Shown: in pieces, positions 9,539-18,412 of the stretch
Numbering within the stretch: the stretch's first letter is position 1
How the letters are laid out: every line of letters begins with the position of its first letter
Assembly: GCF_030381805.1 (NCBI RefSeq)
Contig: NZ_JAUDRH010000002.1
Coordinates: 434,001-498,000 of the forward strand
Length of the DNA stretch: 64,000 nt
Origin: Chlorogloeopsis sp. ULAP01
GTDB taxonomy: Bacteria > Cyanobacteriota > Cyanobacteriia > Cyanobacteriales > Nostocaceae
Direction of reading: 5' to 3'
Made by a program: the position numbers and the translations under genes
Notes under the pieces: model-generated
Database searches by the model: none
Told to the model about the DNA's origin: nothing
The model's input: the letters and a program-made list of their open reading frames with translations, nothing else

Positions 9539-10972
9539 ATGCGGATTCTATTTGTTGCAGCTGAGGCAGCTCCCATTGCGAAAGTTGGAGGTATGGGTGA
9601 TGTAGTTGGGGCGCTACCAAAAATCCTGAGAAAAATGGGGCATGACGTGCGGATTTTCCTGCCTTACTACGGCTTCCTGCCAGATAAAGTGGAAATTCCC
9701 AAAGAGCCGATTTGGAAAGGATATGCAATGTTCCAAGACTTTGCAGTTTACGAAACGGTTCTGCCTGGTACTGATGTCCCTTTGTACTTATTTGGACATC
9801 CAGCATTTTCGCCTCGCCGCATCTACTCTGGAGAAGATGAACACTGGCGCTTCACCTTATTTGCCAATGGTGCGGCTGAATTTTGCTGGAATTACTGGAA
9901 GCCGGAAATTGTCCACTGCCACGATTGGCACACGGGTATGCTTCCTGTGTGGTTGCACCAATCTCCTGATATTACCAGCGTGTTTACGATTCATAACCTA
10001 GCTTATCAAGGGCCGTGGCGTTGGTATTTAGAGAAAATTACCTGGTGTCCCTGGTATATGCAAGGACACAATACAATGGCGGCTGCTGTGCAGTTTGCTG
10101 ACAGGGTAACTACAGTTTCTCCGACTTATGCCGAACAAATCAAAACAGCTGCCTATGGTGAAACCCTAGAAGGTTTGATGTCGTTTATTAGCGGCAAGTT
10201 ATCTGGGATTCTCAACGGTATCGATACGGAAGTCTACGATCCAGCAACTGATAAATATATTGCCCAAAAGTTTACTACCGATACCCTTGAAAAACGCAAA
10301 GCCAACAAAATTGCTTTGCAAGAAGAAGTTGGATTAGAAGTCAATTCCGGTGCCTTTTTAATGGGTATAGTGACGCGGTTAGTAGAGCAAAAAGGTATTG
10401 ATTTGATATTGAATATTCTGGATCGGTTTATGTCCTATACCGATGCTCAGTTTATAGTTCTGGGAACTGGCGATCGCTACTACGAAAGCCAATTGTGGCA
10501 GATGGCATCCCGCTTCCCTGGACGGATGAAAACTTACCTACTCTATAATGATGCCTTAGCTCGCCGCATTTATGCCGGTTCTGACGCTTTCTTAATGCCC
10601 AGTCGATTTGAACCCTGCGGAATTAGCCAAATGATGGCTTTGCGCTATGGTAGCGTACCAATTGTTCGCCGCACTGGCGGGTTAGTTGACACCGTATTCC
10701 ACCACGATCCAACTAACCACACAGGTACTGGTTATTCTTTTGACCGCTATGAACCATTAGATTTGTTCACCTGCATGGTGCGAGCTTGGGAGGGCTTCCG
10801 CTATAAGGATTACTGGCAGGAGCTACAAAAACGTGGCATGAATCAAGATTTTAGTTGGTATCAATCTGCTAAGAAATACGTCAAATTGTATCGCTCAATA
10901 TTTGGCTTACCTGAAGAAGAAGAAGTGATGCAGGAGCCAGAATTAACTGCAACTGAGTCGATCGCTAAATAG
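9539..10972 (+). CDS. glgA: Glycogen synthase (ADP-glucose dependent, GT5)
   Basis: Transfers glucose from ADP-glucose to growing alpha-1,4-glucan. The N-terminus MRILFVAAEAAPIAKVGGMG carries the ADP-glucose-binding KxGG motif in its cyanobacterial KVGGMGDVVGA form. HDWHTGMLPVWL, TIHNLAYQG and the C-terminal SRFEPCGISQMMALRYG and RTGGLVDTV match GT5 starch/glycogen synthases. Length 477 is normal. Cyanobacteria commonly have two glgA genes; the KVGGMGDVVGAL form suggests the GlgA1-type clade (tentative). A terminator hairpin follows 44 bases after the stop. Confidence 0.95.
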   Translation: MRILFVAAEAAPIAKVGGMGDVVGALPKILRKMGHDVRIFLPYYGFLPDKVEIPKEPIWKGYAMFQDFAVYETVLPGTDVPLYLFGHPAFSPRRIYSGEDEHWRFTLFANGAAEFCWNYWKPEIVHCHDWHTGMLPVWLHQSPDITSVFTIHNLAYQGPWRWYLEKITWCPWYMQGHNTMAAAVQFADRVTTVSPTYAEQIKTAAYGETLEGLMSFISGKLSGILNGIDTEVYDPATDKYIAQKFTTDTLEKRKANKIALQEEVGLEVNSGAFLMGIVTRLVEQKGIDLILNILDRFMSYTDAQFIVLGTGDRYYESQLWQMASRFPGRMKTYLLYNDALARRIYAGSDAFLMPSRFEPCGISQMMALRYGSVPIVRRTGGLVDTVFHHDPTNHTGTGYSFDRYEPLDLFTCMVRAWEGFRYKDYWQELQKRGMNQDFSWYQSAKKYVKLYRSIFGLPEEEEVMQEPELTATESIAK

Positions 10973-11016
10973 CAGAATTTTCAACTAAATCTCAAACAAT
11001 ATCAGCATTAATTTAC

Positions 11017-11051
11017 AGCTCATGGTAGTTATTATTCATGAGCTTTTTTTT
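11017..11051 (+). terminator. Rho-independent terminator after glgA
   Basis: AGCTCATG (11017-11024) pairs with CATGAGCT (11037-11044), followed by a run of eight T. Confidence 0.8.
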
Positions 11052-11505
11052 GCGATCGCTTTTTCAAAACAGTAATTTTATTCTTCAATTTTATTCTTCT
11101 GTCTTTTGCCTGAGGTAGATAAATAAAATACAAGCTATACCAATGGTGCAGTAGTGATTCTAATTAGCCACCATAAACTGCATACAGAAGAGGACAAGGT
11201 GACAAAGAGCAGGAGTGTGAGCTACGTTCTTTCCCCTCATCTCCCCCTCCCTTGTCCCAAATTCCCTTCTGACTTGAAAGAGCAGGGGAAGCTGGGGGAG
11301 AGAAACACTTTCATGCAAGGCTTGTGAAACTTGTTTCATTGGGACTACCTCCCGCCTCCAGCATAGCTGCCTTCTACTGAAACACTTGCCAATTAGATAA
11401 CTTGACGGTTGTAGTTTTACTAGTCTAATACTGAAACAACGCGGAACCAAACACTGTCTAATTGCCGAATACAACCTGAACCATTGTTATGTAAATTTTG
11501 CAGCC
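11052..11505. other. Intergenic, no gene recognised
   Basis: Contains short dispersed words such as AGCATAGCTGCCTTCTACTG (11358-11377), a sequence that recurs in variant form at about 13380 and 19172. No supportable reading frame: the open stretch on the minus strand lacks protein-like composition. Confidence 0.4.
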
Positions 11506-12423
11506 ATGAAAAAAGCCACCCTTTCTCGATTCCATACCTATGGCTTAGTAGGGTTAGGAATTTTCTGTAGCATCATATTAAGTACAAGTTCTTCTGTTTT
11601 AACTAAAACACCAAACCATACTTCTAGGCAACAAAAAACTATTCCTGCTTCTGAGTTTATTTGGCCTACTCAAGGCATTGTTTCTCAAGGTTTCCGTAAA
11701 TATAGTCATGAGGGAATTGATATCGCTGGTGCATCCGGAACTCCTGTTGTCGCTGCCGCATCCGGTACAGTAATTAAAGCTGGTTGGGATGATTGGGGGT
11801 TAGGTAAAGCCATAGCAATTAAGCATTCTGATGGCAAAGTCACAGTCTACGGTCACAATAGCCGCCTTTTAGTGAGTAAAGGTAAACAAGTTACTCAAGG
11901 TCAAATTATTGCTGCCATGGGTTCTAGTGGTAACAGTACAGCGCCTCATCTGCATTTTGAAATACACTCTCATGGTGGTTTGGCAGTTGATCCCTCTAGC
12001 CTATTATCATCTACTATCGCTGGCAAAACACCACCACAGCAGATTGCTAATTCTGCTTCTAAAAAAGTAGCTCCTCAGGTAGTCTCCTCACCCACAGTTT
12101 CGCCCTCAAAACCTATTCCTGTGGAAGTTTTACCCAAGAGTACTAATACAGAATGCAACGGTAACACAGTAATTCAAGGAGAGACAGCAAATGCTTTTGT
12201 GAAAGTTTGCCAAGAAAATGGTCAATTATTTTACATCGGGCAATTAAAACAGGAACCAACGAAGCCGATCAGATTACAAGCTATCAACATTGACACAACT
12301 AAATATCGGGCAGACAATGGTAGTTTTTCTTACTTTGTTACACCAAATGGAGTGGAAATTTGGCGAAATGGTAGTCTAGTGCGCTCGGATCATTTTTACA
12401 CCGCAAAGCGATTACCTAGCTAA
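11506..12423 (+). CDS. M23-family (LytM-type) peptidoglycan endopeptidase, exported
   Basis: An N-terminal membrane/signal segment at about residues 12-30 is followed by an M23 domain at about 48-160. Metal and catalytic motifs are visible: SHEGIDIAG (the HxxxD zinc site) and HLHFEIHSHG (the HxH site), with GTPVVAAASGTV and GSSGNSTAPH between. These enzymes cut cross-links in peptidoglycan and act in wall remodelling. The last 100 residues form a separate Cys-containing domain I do not recognise, after a Pro/Ser-rich linker. It is monocistronic by spacing. Confidence 0.85.
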   Translation: MKKATLSRFHTYGLVGLGIFCSIILSTSSSVLTKTPNHTSRQQKTIPASEFIWPTQGIVSQGFRKYSHEGIDIAGASGTPVVAAASGTVIKAGWDDWGLGKAIAIKHSDGKVTVYGHNSRLLVSKGKQVTQGQIIAAMGSSGNSTAPHLHFEIHSHGGLAVDPSSLLSSTIAGKTPPQQIANSASKKVAPQVVSSPTVSPSKPIPVEVLPKSTNTECNGNTVIQGETANAFVKVCQENGQLFYIGQLKQEPTKPIRLQAINIDTTKYRADNGSFSYFVTPNGVEIWRNGSLVRSDHFYTAKRLPS

Positions 12424-12695
12424 AAAGTTTTCTATCTTCAAAATGGGCAAATCTTAACATTTTCAAGACTACATGACCTTTTTTGATAGGTAAATTTGCA
12501 TATAGTCATTATTGCGTCAGGATAGTGCTCATTTTTCATCCGGACATTTGTTAACAAACTTATGTTTTCTTAATCCAATTCTAAATAAAAATCTCGTATG
12601 ATTATTACGTAATTTAAATTACACTCAAGCAATTCTCGGTGAAAAGCGAAGCAGATCTCCGCTTTAACTTGGTATTGTTTAGTAAGGAGGTTATT
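12424..12695. promoter_or_regulatory. Upstream region with strong ribosome binding site for a TTG start
   Basis: AAGGAGG at 12684-12690 lies five bases before an in-frame TTG at 12696. This is the strongest Shine-Dalgarno sequence near the next gene and argues for TTG rather than the upstream GTG at 12639. The rest of the region is AT-rich with no gene. Confidence 0.55.
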
Positions 12696-13307
12696 TTGGA
12701 GTATCTTGCTTATTCAGAAATGGCTCTTGCCAATGCAGAGCCAGATTTAGACATTAAGCTTCGGCTACCCGAAATTCAGTTCAAGTTTAATTGGCATAAC
12801 AGTCTCAAATCTGCTGGATTAGTTTTCGCTAGCTTAGGAGTTTTATTCTCACTTTTAGCTCCAATTCAAGAAGTTTCAGCAGCATACTATGGCCCTGGCG
12901 TATATTATGTCAGAACACATGGTCGTTGTCTAAATGTTCGCAATGGGCCAAGTCTTCATTTTCGATCTGTTGCTTGTTACAGAAATGGTTCTCGACTGCC
13001 ACGGGTTGTGGGATACAGGAATGGTTTTGCCCGGCTGTCTACAGGTAATTATGTTGCTTCCAATTGGATTAGTACTAGACCTGGCAGTTGGCATACTCCT
13101 GGTTTAGGAGTAGGTGGTCGGTATTTTCTCAGAAGAGGCTCTAGAGGCCCAGCAGTGGCAGCAGTTCAAAGAGCTTTAGGAATAAGGGGAACTGGATACT
13201 ATGGCCCTGTAACTGCAAATGCCGTCCGAAATTTCCAAGCAAGAAATGGTTTACTTGTGGATGGAATTGTTGGGCCGCAAACACGAAACGCATTAGGAAT
13301 ATACTAG
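12696..13307 (+). CDS. Exported SH3-type and peptidoglycan-binding domain protein
   Basis: After a hydrophobic segment (SAGLVFASLGVLFSLLAP) ending near VSAAYY comes a bacterial SH3-like stretch (GRCLNVRNGPSLHFRSVACY with RLPRVVGYRNGFARL). A C-terminal peptidoglycan_binding_1 domain follows (GSRGPAVAAVQRALG, YGPVTANAVRNFQARNGL, VDGIVGPQTRNAL). It probably binds cell wall in the periplasm; no catalytic domain is present. The TTG at 12696 gives 203 residues; the frame could also begin at GTG 12639 (222 residues) or ATG 12720. Placed after an M23 peptidase gene on the same strand, consistent with a wall-related neighbourhood. Confidence 0.8.
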   Translation: MEYLAYSEMALANAEPDLDIKLRLPEIQFKFNWHNSLKSAGLVFASLGVLFSLLAPIQEVSAAYYGPGVYYVRTHGRCLNVRNGPSLHFRSVACYRNGSRLPRVVGYRNGFARLSTGNYVASNWISTRPGSWHTPGLGVGGRYFLRRGSRGPAVAAVQRALGIRGTGYYGPVTANAVRNFQARNGLLVDGIVGPQTRNALGIY

Positions 13308-13397
13308 CGGCACTATTTGTTCAGTTAATTCTGGCTGCCTATATAGTAGACAGCAGACAGAAATATTTTTTTGCCTTCAGCGTAGCTGCCTTCTATT

Positions 13398-14513
13398 TCA
13401 AGTCCGCCCCAAGTAATTTTGCACAATTTGCAAAATTCGCTCTGCTGCATAACCATCCCCAAAGGGATTTATTGCGTTTGCCATTGCTTCATAGGCAGTG
13501 GGGTTACTTAAAAGTTCAGCAGCAGTGGAGACTATCGTCTCTGGTTTAGTTCCCACAAGTTTAGCTGTACCAGCAGCAACAGCCTCTGGCCTTTCTGTCG
13601 TTTCTCGCAGAACTAAAACAGGTTTTCCTAGACTGGGTGCTTCTTCCTGCAAACCACCAGAGTCTGTAAGTAGCAGATGCGATCGCATAATTGCTCCCAC
13701 TAGTTCTGCATAATCTAAAGGTTCAGTTAAAAAAATTCGAGGATGATTCCCTAAAATTACTTGTAATGGCTCTCTTACCGTAGGATTGCGGTGTAGTGGT
13801 AACACTAATGCTGTATCAGGAAACTTGTCTAGTATCTGTAAAAACCCTTCAGCAATTCCTTGTAGTGGCTCTCCCCAATTTTCACGCCGATGTACAGTTG
13901 CTAGTAAGACACGATATTTTTCCCATTCCATCCCAGGTATATGACAGGCTGGTTCACTCCTCGCCACATTCAGCAGTGCATCAATCACCGTATTACCTGT
14001 AAGATGAATTTCGCCCAAAACACCAGAACGCTGTAGATTTTCTACAGCCAACGGCGTTGGTGCAAAGTGTAACTGAGTTAGTTGCGAAATCAACCGCCGA
14101 TTAGCTTCTTCTGGATAAGGATTGAATAAGTCATCAGTTCTTAAACCAGCTTCTACATGCCCTACAGGAATTTGTTGATAAAATGCTGCCAAAGTAGCAG
14201 CAAATGCCGTAGTAGTGTCTCCTTGAACTAGCACTAAATCTGGCTTGCTTTGTTTAAATAATTCTTCCAGCCCTCGTAAGCTGCGGCAAGTAATATCAGT
14301 TAAAGATTGCTGTGGCTGCATGATCTCTAAGTCAAGATCCGCCTTTAGCTGGAACAGCTGCATAACTTGCTCAACCATCTCGCGATGCTGTCCAGTCAAA
14401 ATTACCTGCGTCTGGAAACCTGGAGACTTTTGAAATAGTTGAATCACCGGAGCTAGTTTGATGGCTTCCGGACGAGTACCCAAAATAATGTAAATGCGCT
14501 TGTCAATAGTCAT
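13398..14513 (-). CDS. wecB: UDP-N-acetylglucosamine 2-epimerase (non-hydrolysing)
   Basis: Interconverts UDP-GlcNAc and UDP-ManNAc for cell-surface polysaccharide synthesis. Signature segments are visible: IILGTRPEAIKLAPVI, TGQHREMV, VQGDTTTAFAATLAAF, HVEAGLRT, PEEANRRLI, HRRENWG and TDSGGLQEEAPSLGKPVLVL. Length 371 is normal. The start ATG is followed upstream by a block of short tandem repeats, so the promoter is unclear. The gene stands alone on the minus strand. Confidence 0.95.
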   Translation of the reverse strand: MTIDKRIYIILGTRPEAIKLAPVIQLFQKSPGFQTQVILTGQHREMVEQVMQLFQLKADLDLEIMQPQQSLTDITCRSLRGLEELFKQSKPDLVLVQGDTTTAFAATLAAFYQQIPVGHVEAGLRTDDLFNPYPEEANRRLISQLTQLHFAPTPLAVENLQRSGVLGEIHLTGNTVIDALLNVARSEPACHIPGMEWEKYRVLLATVHRRENWGEPLQGIAEGFLQILDKFPDTALVLPLHRNPTVREPLQVILGNHPRIFLTEPLDYAELVGAIMRSHLLLTDSGGLQEEAPSLGKPVLVLRETTERPEAVAAGTAKLVGTKPETIVSTAAELLSNPTAYEAMANAINPFGDGYAAERILQIVQNYLGRT

Positions 14514-14590
14514 TAGTTAATGGTCATTGGTTAATAGTCACTAGTCAATAGTCATTAGTTAATCGTCATTAGTCAATAGTCAATAGTAGG
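14511..14590. repeat. Degenerate short tandem repeats
   Basis: About 80 bases made of variants of TCATTAGTTAA / TAGTCAATAG words directly upstream of wecB. Such short tandem repeats are common between genes in Nostocales. Confidence 0.6.
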
Positions 14591-14731
14591 GGCGGATTTT
14601 GCTGATTATTGTTCGGCACAAACCGACAATTAATCTTCTAAACCCGCCCGTACTTATTTGTGAGTGGTAAATGCTGAATAGTCAAGGATTAATAACTATA
14701 AATAATTGATAAAAATAGACAAAAAAGCATG

Positions 14732-14752
14732 AAAAAACCCGGTATGACCGGG
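14732..14752 (-). terminator. Terminator after the 124-residue membrane protein gene
   Basis: On the minus strand CCCGG (from 14752) pairs with CCGGG (ending 14738) around a five-base loop, followed by TTTTTT. It lies 34 bases past the stop of the gene at 14787. Confidence 0.75.
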
Positions 14753-14786
14753 CAGATGCACTGTTTGTCGAATTTAGCAGGTAGGA

Positions 14787-15161
14787 TTATAGTTTGATGT
14801 CACATGTCAACGGGCAAGCGGCATAGACGGTTTTTTGCATTTCTTCTGTTTCTCCATGCAACCAGCTTAACCATTTAACTTCGTTGGGGTGAATTCCCTT
14901 AGCAGTCAGCACACCTGCACCAACCACAACCGCCAAAACATTAAACAAAATTAAGCCACCTGCTACAAGCAAAACAGCGCTAACCGGCATTACCGATTGC
15001 AATACAATAGACAACAGACATCCAACCGTAGCCATCAAGACAACTAAAGGAAAACCGACAACCAGCAAGCATACTGCCAATGTGAAAGACCATATTAAAA
15101 AGCTTTTGAGCATCAACAAAGAGTAACTCTTACCGAAATCAGATGTTTGTGACAAAGTCAT
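14787..15161 (-). CDS. Small membrane protein, function unknown
   Basis: 124 residues with two or three hydrophobic segments (roughly residues 18-52 and 60-85), then a soluble tail with TAKGIHPNEVKWLSWL and two cysteines near the C-terminus. I do not recognise a family. The strong terminator behind it, an ATG start preceded by an AGGAGAG ribosome site, and the Gly/Val-rich membrane composition support a real gene. Confidence 0.6.
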   Translation of the reverse strand: MTLSQTSDFGKSYSLLMLKSFLIWSFTLAVCLLVVGFPLVVLMATVGCLLSIVLQSVMPVSAVLLVAGGLILFNVLAVVVGAGVLTAKGIHPNEVKWLSWLHGETEEMQKTVYAACPLTCDIKL

Positions 15162-15514
15162 GACTTTCTCTCCTAAATACGCAAATTTGATTGGGATTCA
15201 GAAGCATATCTGTAGACGTTGATCTCTGAAGGGATCAACAATTAGTGATGTTCAGTATATAAAAACCAATTGATAAGATGAGCATTTATTTAATAAAATT
15301 TACAGTTAAAATTTTGTAATTGATGAATAAACACTGATTTTAGGGCTTGACAGAAAACCAATATTTGCCATCTATCTTATGACAGATAAGCTCAAAAGCC
15401 CTAGCTAACTAACTACTTCAATAGACTGGCTTTCTAGTGTTCTTAATATTTCTTATAAAAACCAAAGACTATTCTCATAAATTCTAGATGCTACCGAAGG
15501 TGACACCCTCTTGT
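15162..15514. other. Intergenic, no gene recognised
   Basis: AT-rich spacer between two minus-strand genes. A TTGACA word occurs near 15348, but no partner box could be assigned. Confidence 0.4.
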
Positions 15515-16478
15515 TTAAGCCACTTGCGGTAAGTCACAGATATAGCGATCGCTTGGCAAATGTACCTCTGCTTGCAAGTCCAAAGGGAGGCGTCGTGGTC
15601 GCTGCGATTCTACAACGGCAATGTCTTGATTTATAATCTGGTCTTGTCTAGCAACAAAGGCTTGCTCTGGAATGTGATGGAGATAGTTCTCAAGGAGCCA
15701 GAACCACAAAACGCACTCTTCCTCATCGATTGGAGTAACCATAAAAAATAAACTCATGAGACTATCATCTTGTGCACGTCGTTGGAAATATCCAACTAAG
15801 GGATGACAGAGGTGATACTGAGTCGTAACAAATAACATCAGTGAGTCGGGTTGTCCCAATCTTGTAACCACCTCCCAAACACCGAATTTGAAACTCATAC
15901 CATATGGATGCAACTCTAAGTCACAATGCCTTACCTCCGGATGATTGGAGTCGGCGAATATTCCTTTATGCACAAAGGCAAAGTGAGCTGGATCGATGAG
16001 GTTTTCAACGACACGTAGAGGACTAGACTTGAAGTGGTAAGGGCCGCAGAAAATTTTGCGACAGGAGGAGTCTTCCCAGTCTGGAAATGTAGGTATATTA
16101 ATATTGCGGTGTTCCTAGACAAACCCAGAGTAGACTGTAGCGTTCTTGAATATGGTAAGTTTGGGTACAAGCTCTTGCAGGGGGCGGATGGTTTGGGCTA
16201 GCCGGAACTCGCACGCATTTACCTTTGGTGTTAAAGGCTAAACCGTAGTAAGGACAAACAAGCGTATCTTTCTCTACCCATCCCAGAGAAAGGCGCGCTC
16301 CCCGGTGAGGGCAAAAGTCCTGCCAAGCTGGAGTTTTGTCCCCATTGTGCCAAAGGACTAAATCTTCACTTAGTAGACGCTTTTGTAGAACAGTTCCAGG
16401 TTGCAAGTCTTGGGAGTGTGCTAAGACATGCCAATTATTGTGTAAAAACTGGTCTTGCACCATGAAAATTGTACCCAT
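15515..16478 (-). pseudogene. Rieske 2Fe-2S ring-hydroxylating oxygenase, frameshifted
   Basis: Minus-strand frames together encode a Rieske-type oxygenase alpha subunit of about 320 residues. The first part runs from MVQDQFLHNNWHVLAHSQDL through CPHRGARLSLGWV and CPYYGLAF to LLWVCLGTPQ. A one-base frameshift near 16095-16100 then moves to the frame NIPTFPDWEDSS, PLRVVENLIDPAHFAFVHKG (mononuclear iron helix) and on to the end. Besides the frameshift, the second Rieske motif reads CPYYG where CxxH is required, so a cluster ligand is missing. Two independent lesions argue for a true pseudogene rather than one sequencing error. No substrate can be assigned. Confidence 0.75.
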
Positions 16479-16893
16479 CAGGTGAGTAGAGATTATGATA
16501 ATTATCTCATCACAAAAATTGCAATCAATGTAGAGAAGTATACGCAGTAGGGGTTCCCGAAAATAATTTCGCGTCTCTATTGCTGCAAGACATGAAGCAA
16601 CGTGAATTACCCGGATATTTTCTGAAAGTACAAGTCTAATTCAAATTAAAAAAATATATTTTTATACCATAAAAACTAGTTATATTCACTAGGCATAGAT
16701 AGGTAACCTGCTGTGTTAAACATATTAATATAAGCGTTGAGTAAATTGGGAACAGAGGTAATCCTGAGAGAATGTAAAAAAAATATCAGTAATTGAACTT
16801 GCCACCCACCACACTCAAAAACGAATTTTTGTATTCACAAAACGCTTCTCTTTACTAGAAAAGTGAAGCTAGTATGCATTTATCAAAAAAATT
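16479..16893. other. Intergenic upstream of the pilT gene
   Basis: AT-rich region holding the divergent promoters of the Rieske pseudogene and the pilT-like gene. No reading frame, hairpin or known operator recognised. Confidence 0.4.
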
Positions 16894-18207
16894 ATGACAG
16901 AATCACAAACCCCATCGACTCCGACTATACCTCGCAGCACCCCTCCACTACCCCCACCGCCACCAACGATCGCCACTCAGCGTCAAGCTACCCAAACATT
17001 AGATATGTCGGTAGAAAGGAGTACTAATCGTACTGCTCAGTCAGTAGCAGCACCGCCACCACCGCCGGCTCCTTCAACTAATGCCGCCCACCGCCCCGGA
17101 ACTCCACCCCCCATGCCTAGTTCCGTGCGTCCCAAAACCGTTAGTTTGCAACTAACTTTAGAGCAATTAATTAAGGAAGCTTATGATAAAGGATATTCTG
17201 ATATTCACTTAGGCGTGGGTGAAGTGCCGCGTTTCCGTAACCGAGGAGAAATGCAGCTTACAGACTATCCCGAAACGGATCGAGAAACTTTTATGAGTTG
17301 GATGCGGGAGGTGCTGACAGAGTCAGAAATTCACCGCTTTGAAGAACAGCTGGAATTTGATGGTGCAACTCAGTATGATTTTGCCCGCGTCCGGATTAAT
17401 ATTTTTGATTCCCTCAAGGGTTATGCAATGGTAATGCGGTTAATTCCGTTAAAAATCTTAACCATTGAACAGTTACGTTTACCCCGTGTTTTTCGAGATA
17501 TTTGCCATTATCACAAAGGTTTGATTTTGGTAACAGGGCCAACAGGTTCTGGTAAATCTACTACTATGGCGGCGATGATTGACTACATCAATAAAGAGAT
17601 GCCCAAGCACATCATCACCATTGAAGATCCAGTTGAATTTGTTCACAAAAGTCAAAAATCTTTGATCAAACAACGGGAAGTAGGAATGCACACCCGGAAA
17701 TTTGATAATGCCCTCAAAGCAGCCTTGCGGGAAGATCCAGATTTGATTCTGGTGGGAGAAATGCGGGACAAAGAAACCGTGAACACTGCCCTCAAAGCCG
17801 CTCAAACTGGACACTTGGTAATGGGAACCTTACATACCAACAGCGCCGTTAAAACGATTGAGCGTATCCTTAATCTCTACTCAGGTGAAGAACAGGATGC
17901 GATGCGCGTAGCACTAGCAGAATCTTTAGTAGCAGTAATTGCCCAAGGATTGTGTCGCACCACTGATGGCAAACGTGCAGCCTTCCACGATATTCTCATT
18001 AATACTGATGCAGTTAAAGATTGGGTCAAAGACGGTAAATATGATGAAATTACCGAGCTGATGAAGCAAGCTAGCTTTGACGGCATGATTACTATGAACC
18101 AGTCATTGTTTAACCTCTATCAGGAAGGCCGAATCACAGAAGAGACAGCCTTAGAAATGTCACCAACTCCCAACGAAATGGCCCAGGCACTCCGAGGTAG
18201 AGTATAA
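16894..18207 (+). CDS. pilT: PilT-family type IV pilus retraction ATPase (PilT2-like)
   Basis: A hexameric cytoplasmic ATPase that powers pilus depolymerisation. Residues 1-95 are Pro/Ser/Thr-rich. Then come the PilT N-terminal domain (YDKGYSDIHLGVGEVPRFRN) and RecA core with Walker A GPTGSGKST at about 215-223, the HIITIEDPVEF Asp box, Walker B LREDPDLILVGEMRD, and the His box TGHLVMGTLHT. The length (437) and proline-rich head resemble the cyanobacterial PilT2 type, linked to phototaxis in Synechocystis, rather than the shorter PilT1. That assignment is from memory of the family. The start ATG is followed by an uninterrupted frame. Confidence 0.88.
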   Translation: MTESQTPSTPTIPRSTPPLPPPPPTIATQRQATQTLDMSVERSTNRTAQSVAAPPPPPAPSTNAAHRPGTPPPMPSSVRPKTVSLQLTLEQLIKEAYDKGYSDIHLGVGEVPRFRNRGEMQLTDYPETDRETFMSWMREVLTESEIHRFEEQLEFDGATQYDFARVRINIFDSLKGYAMVMRLIPLKILTIEQLRLPRVFRDICHYHKGLILVTGPTGSGKSTTMAAMIDYINKEMPKHIITIEDPVEFVHKSQKSLIKQREVGMHTRKFDNALKAALREDPDLILVGEMRDKETVNTALKAAQTGHLVMGTLHTNSAVKTIERILNLYSGEEQDAMRVALAESLVAVIAQGLCRTTDGKRAAFHDILINTDAVKDWVKDGKYDEITELMKQASFDGMITMNQSLFNLYQEGRITEETALEMSPTPNEMAQALRGRV

Positions 18208-18412
18208 GGTAAGGGTGTCAGGGATTGGGGATCGGGAAGAAGAGGACACGGAGACGCGGGGACACGGAGTTGAGGGAGTTGAGGGAGGTGAGGAAGTAAT
18301 AAGAGTAAATTCTTCCCCATCTTCCCTATCTTCCCTATCTCCCTCATCTCTCCCCCTCCTCTTGTTTGTCCCCAGTCCCTAGTCCCTAGTCCCTAATCCC
18401 CCATTATCAGCC
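18208..18412. repeat. Low-complexity and heptanucleotide repeats
   Basis: Purine-rich GGAG(T)TGAG words, pyrimidine-rich TTCCCTATC words, and a tandem heptamer (AGTCCCT, about 18373-18400) fill this gap. It is typical intergenic repeat material of Nostocales. Confidence 0.6.

Noticed and set aside
11160..11474. 104-residue minus-strand frame before the M23 gene
   Set aside because: Low-complexity intergenic sequence; no ribosome site and no homology seen.
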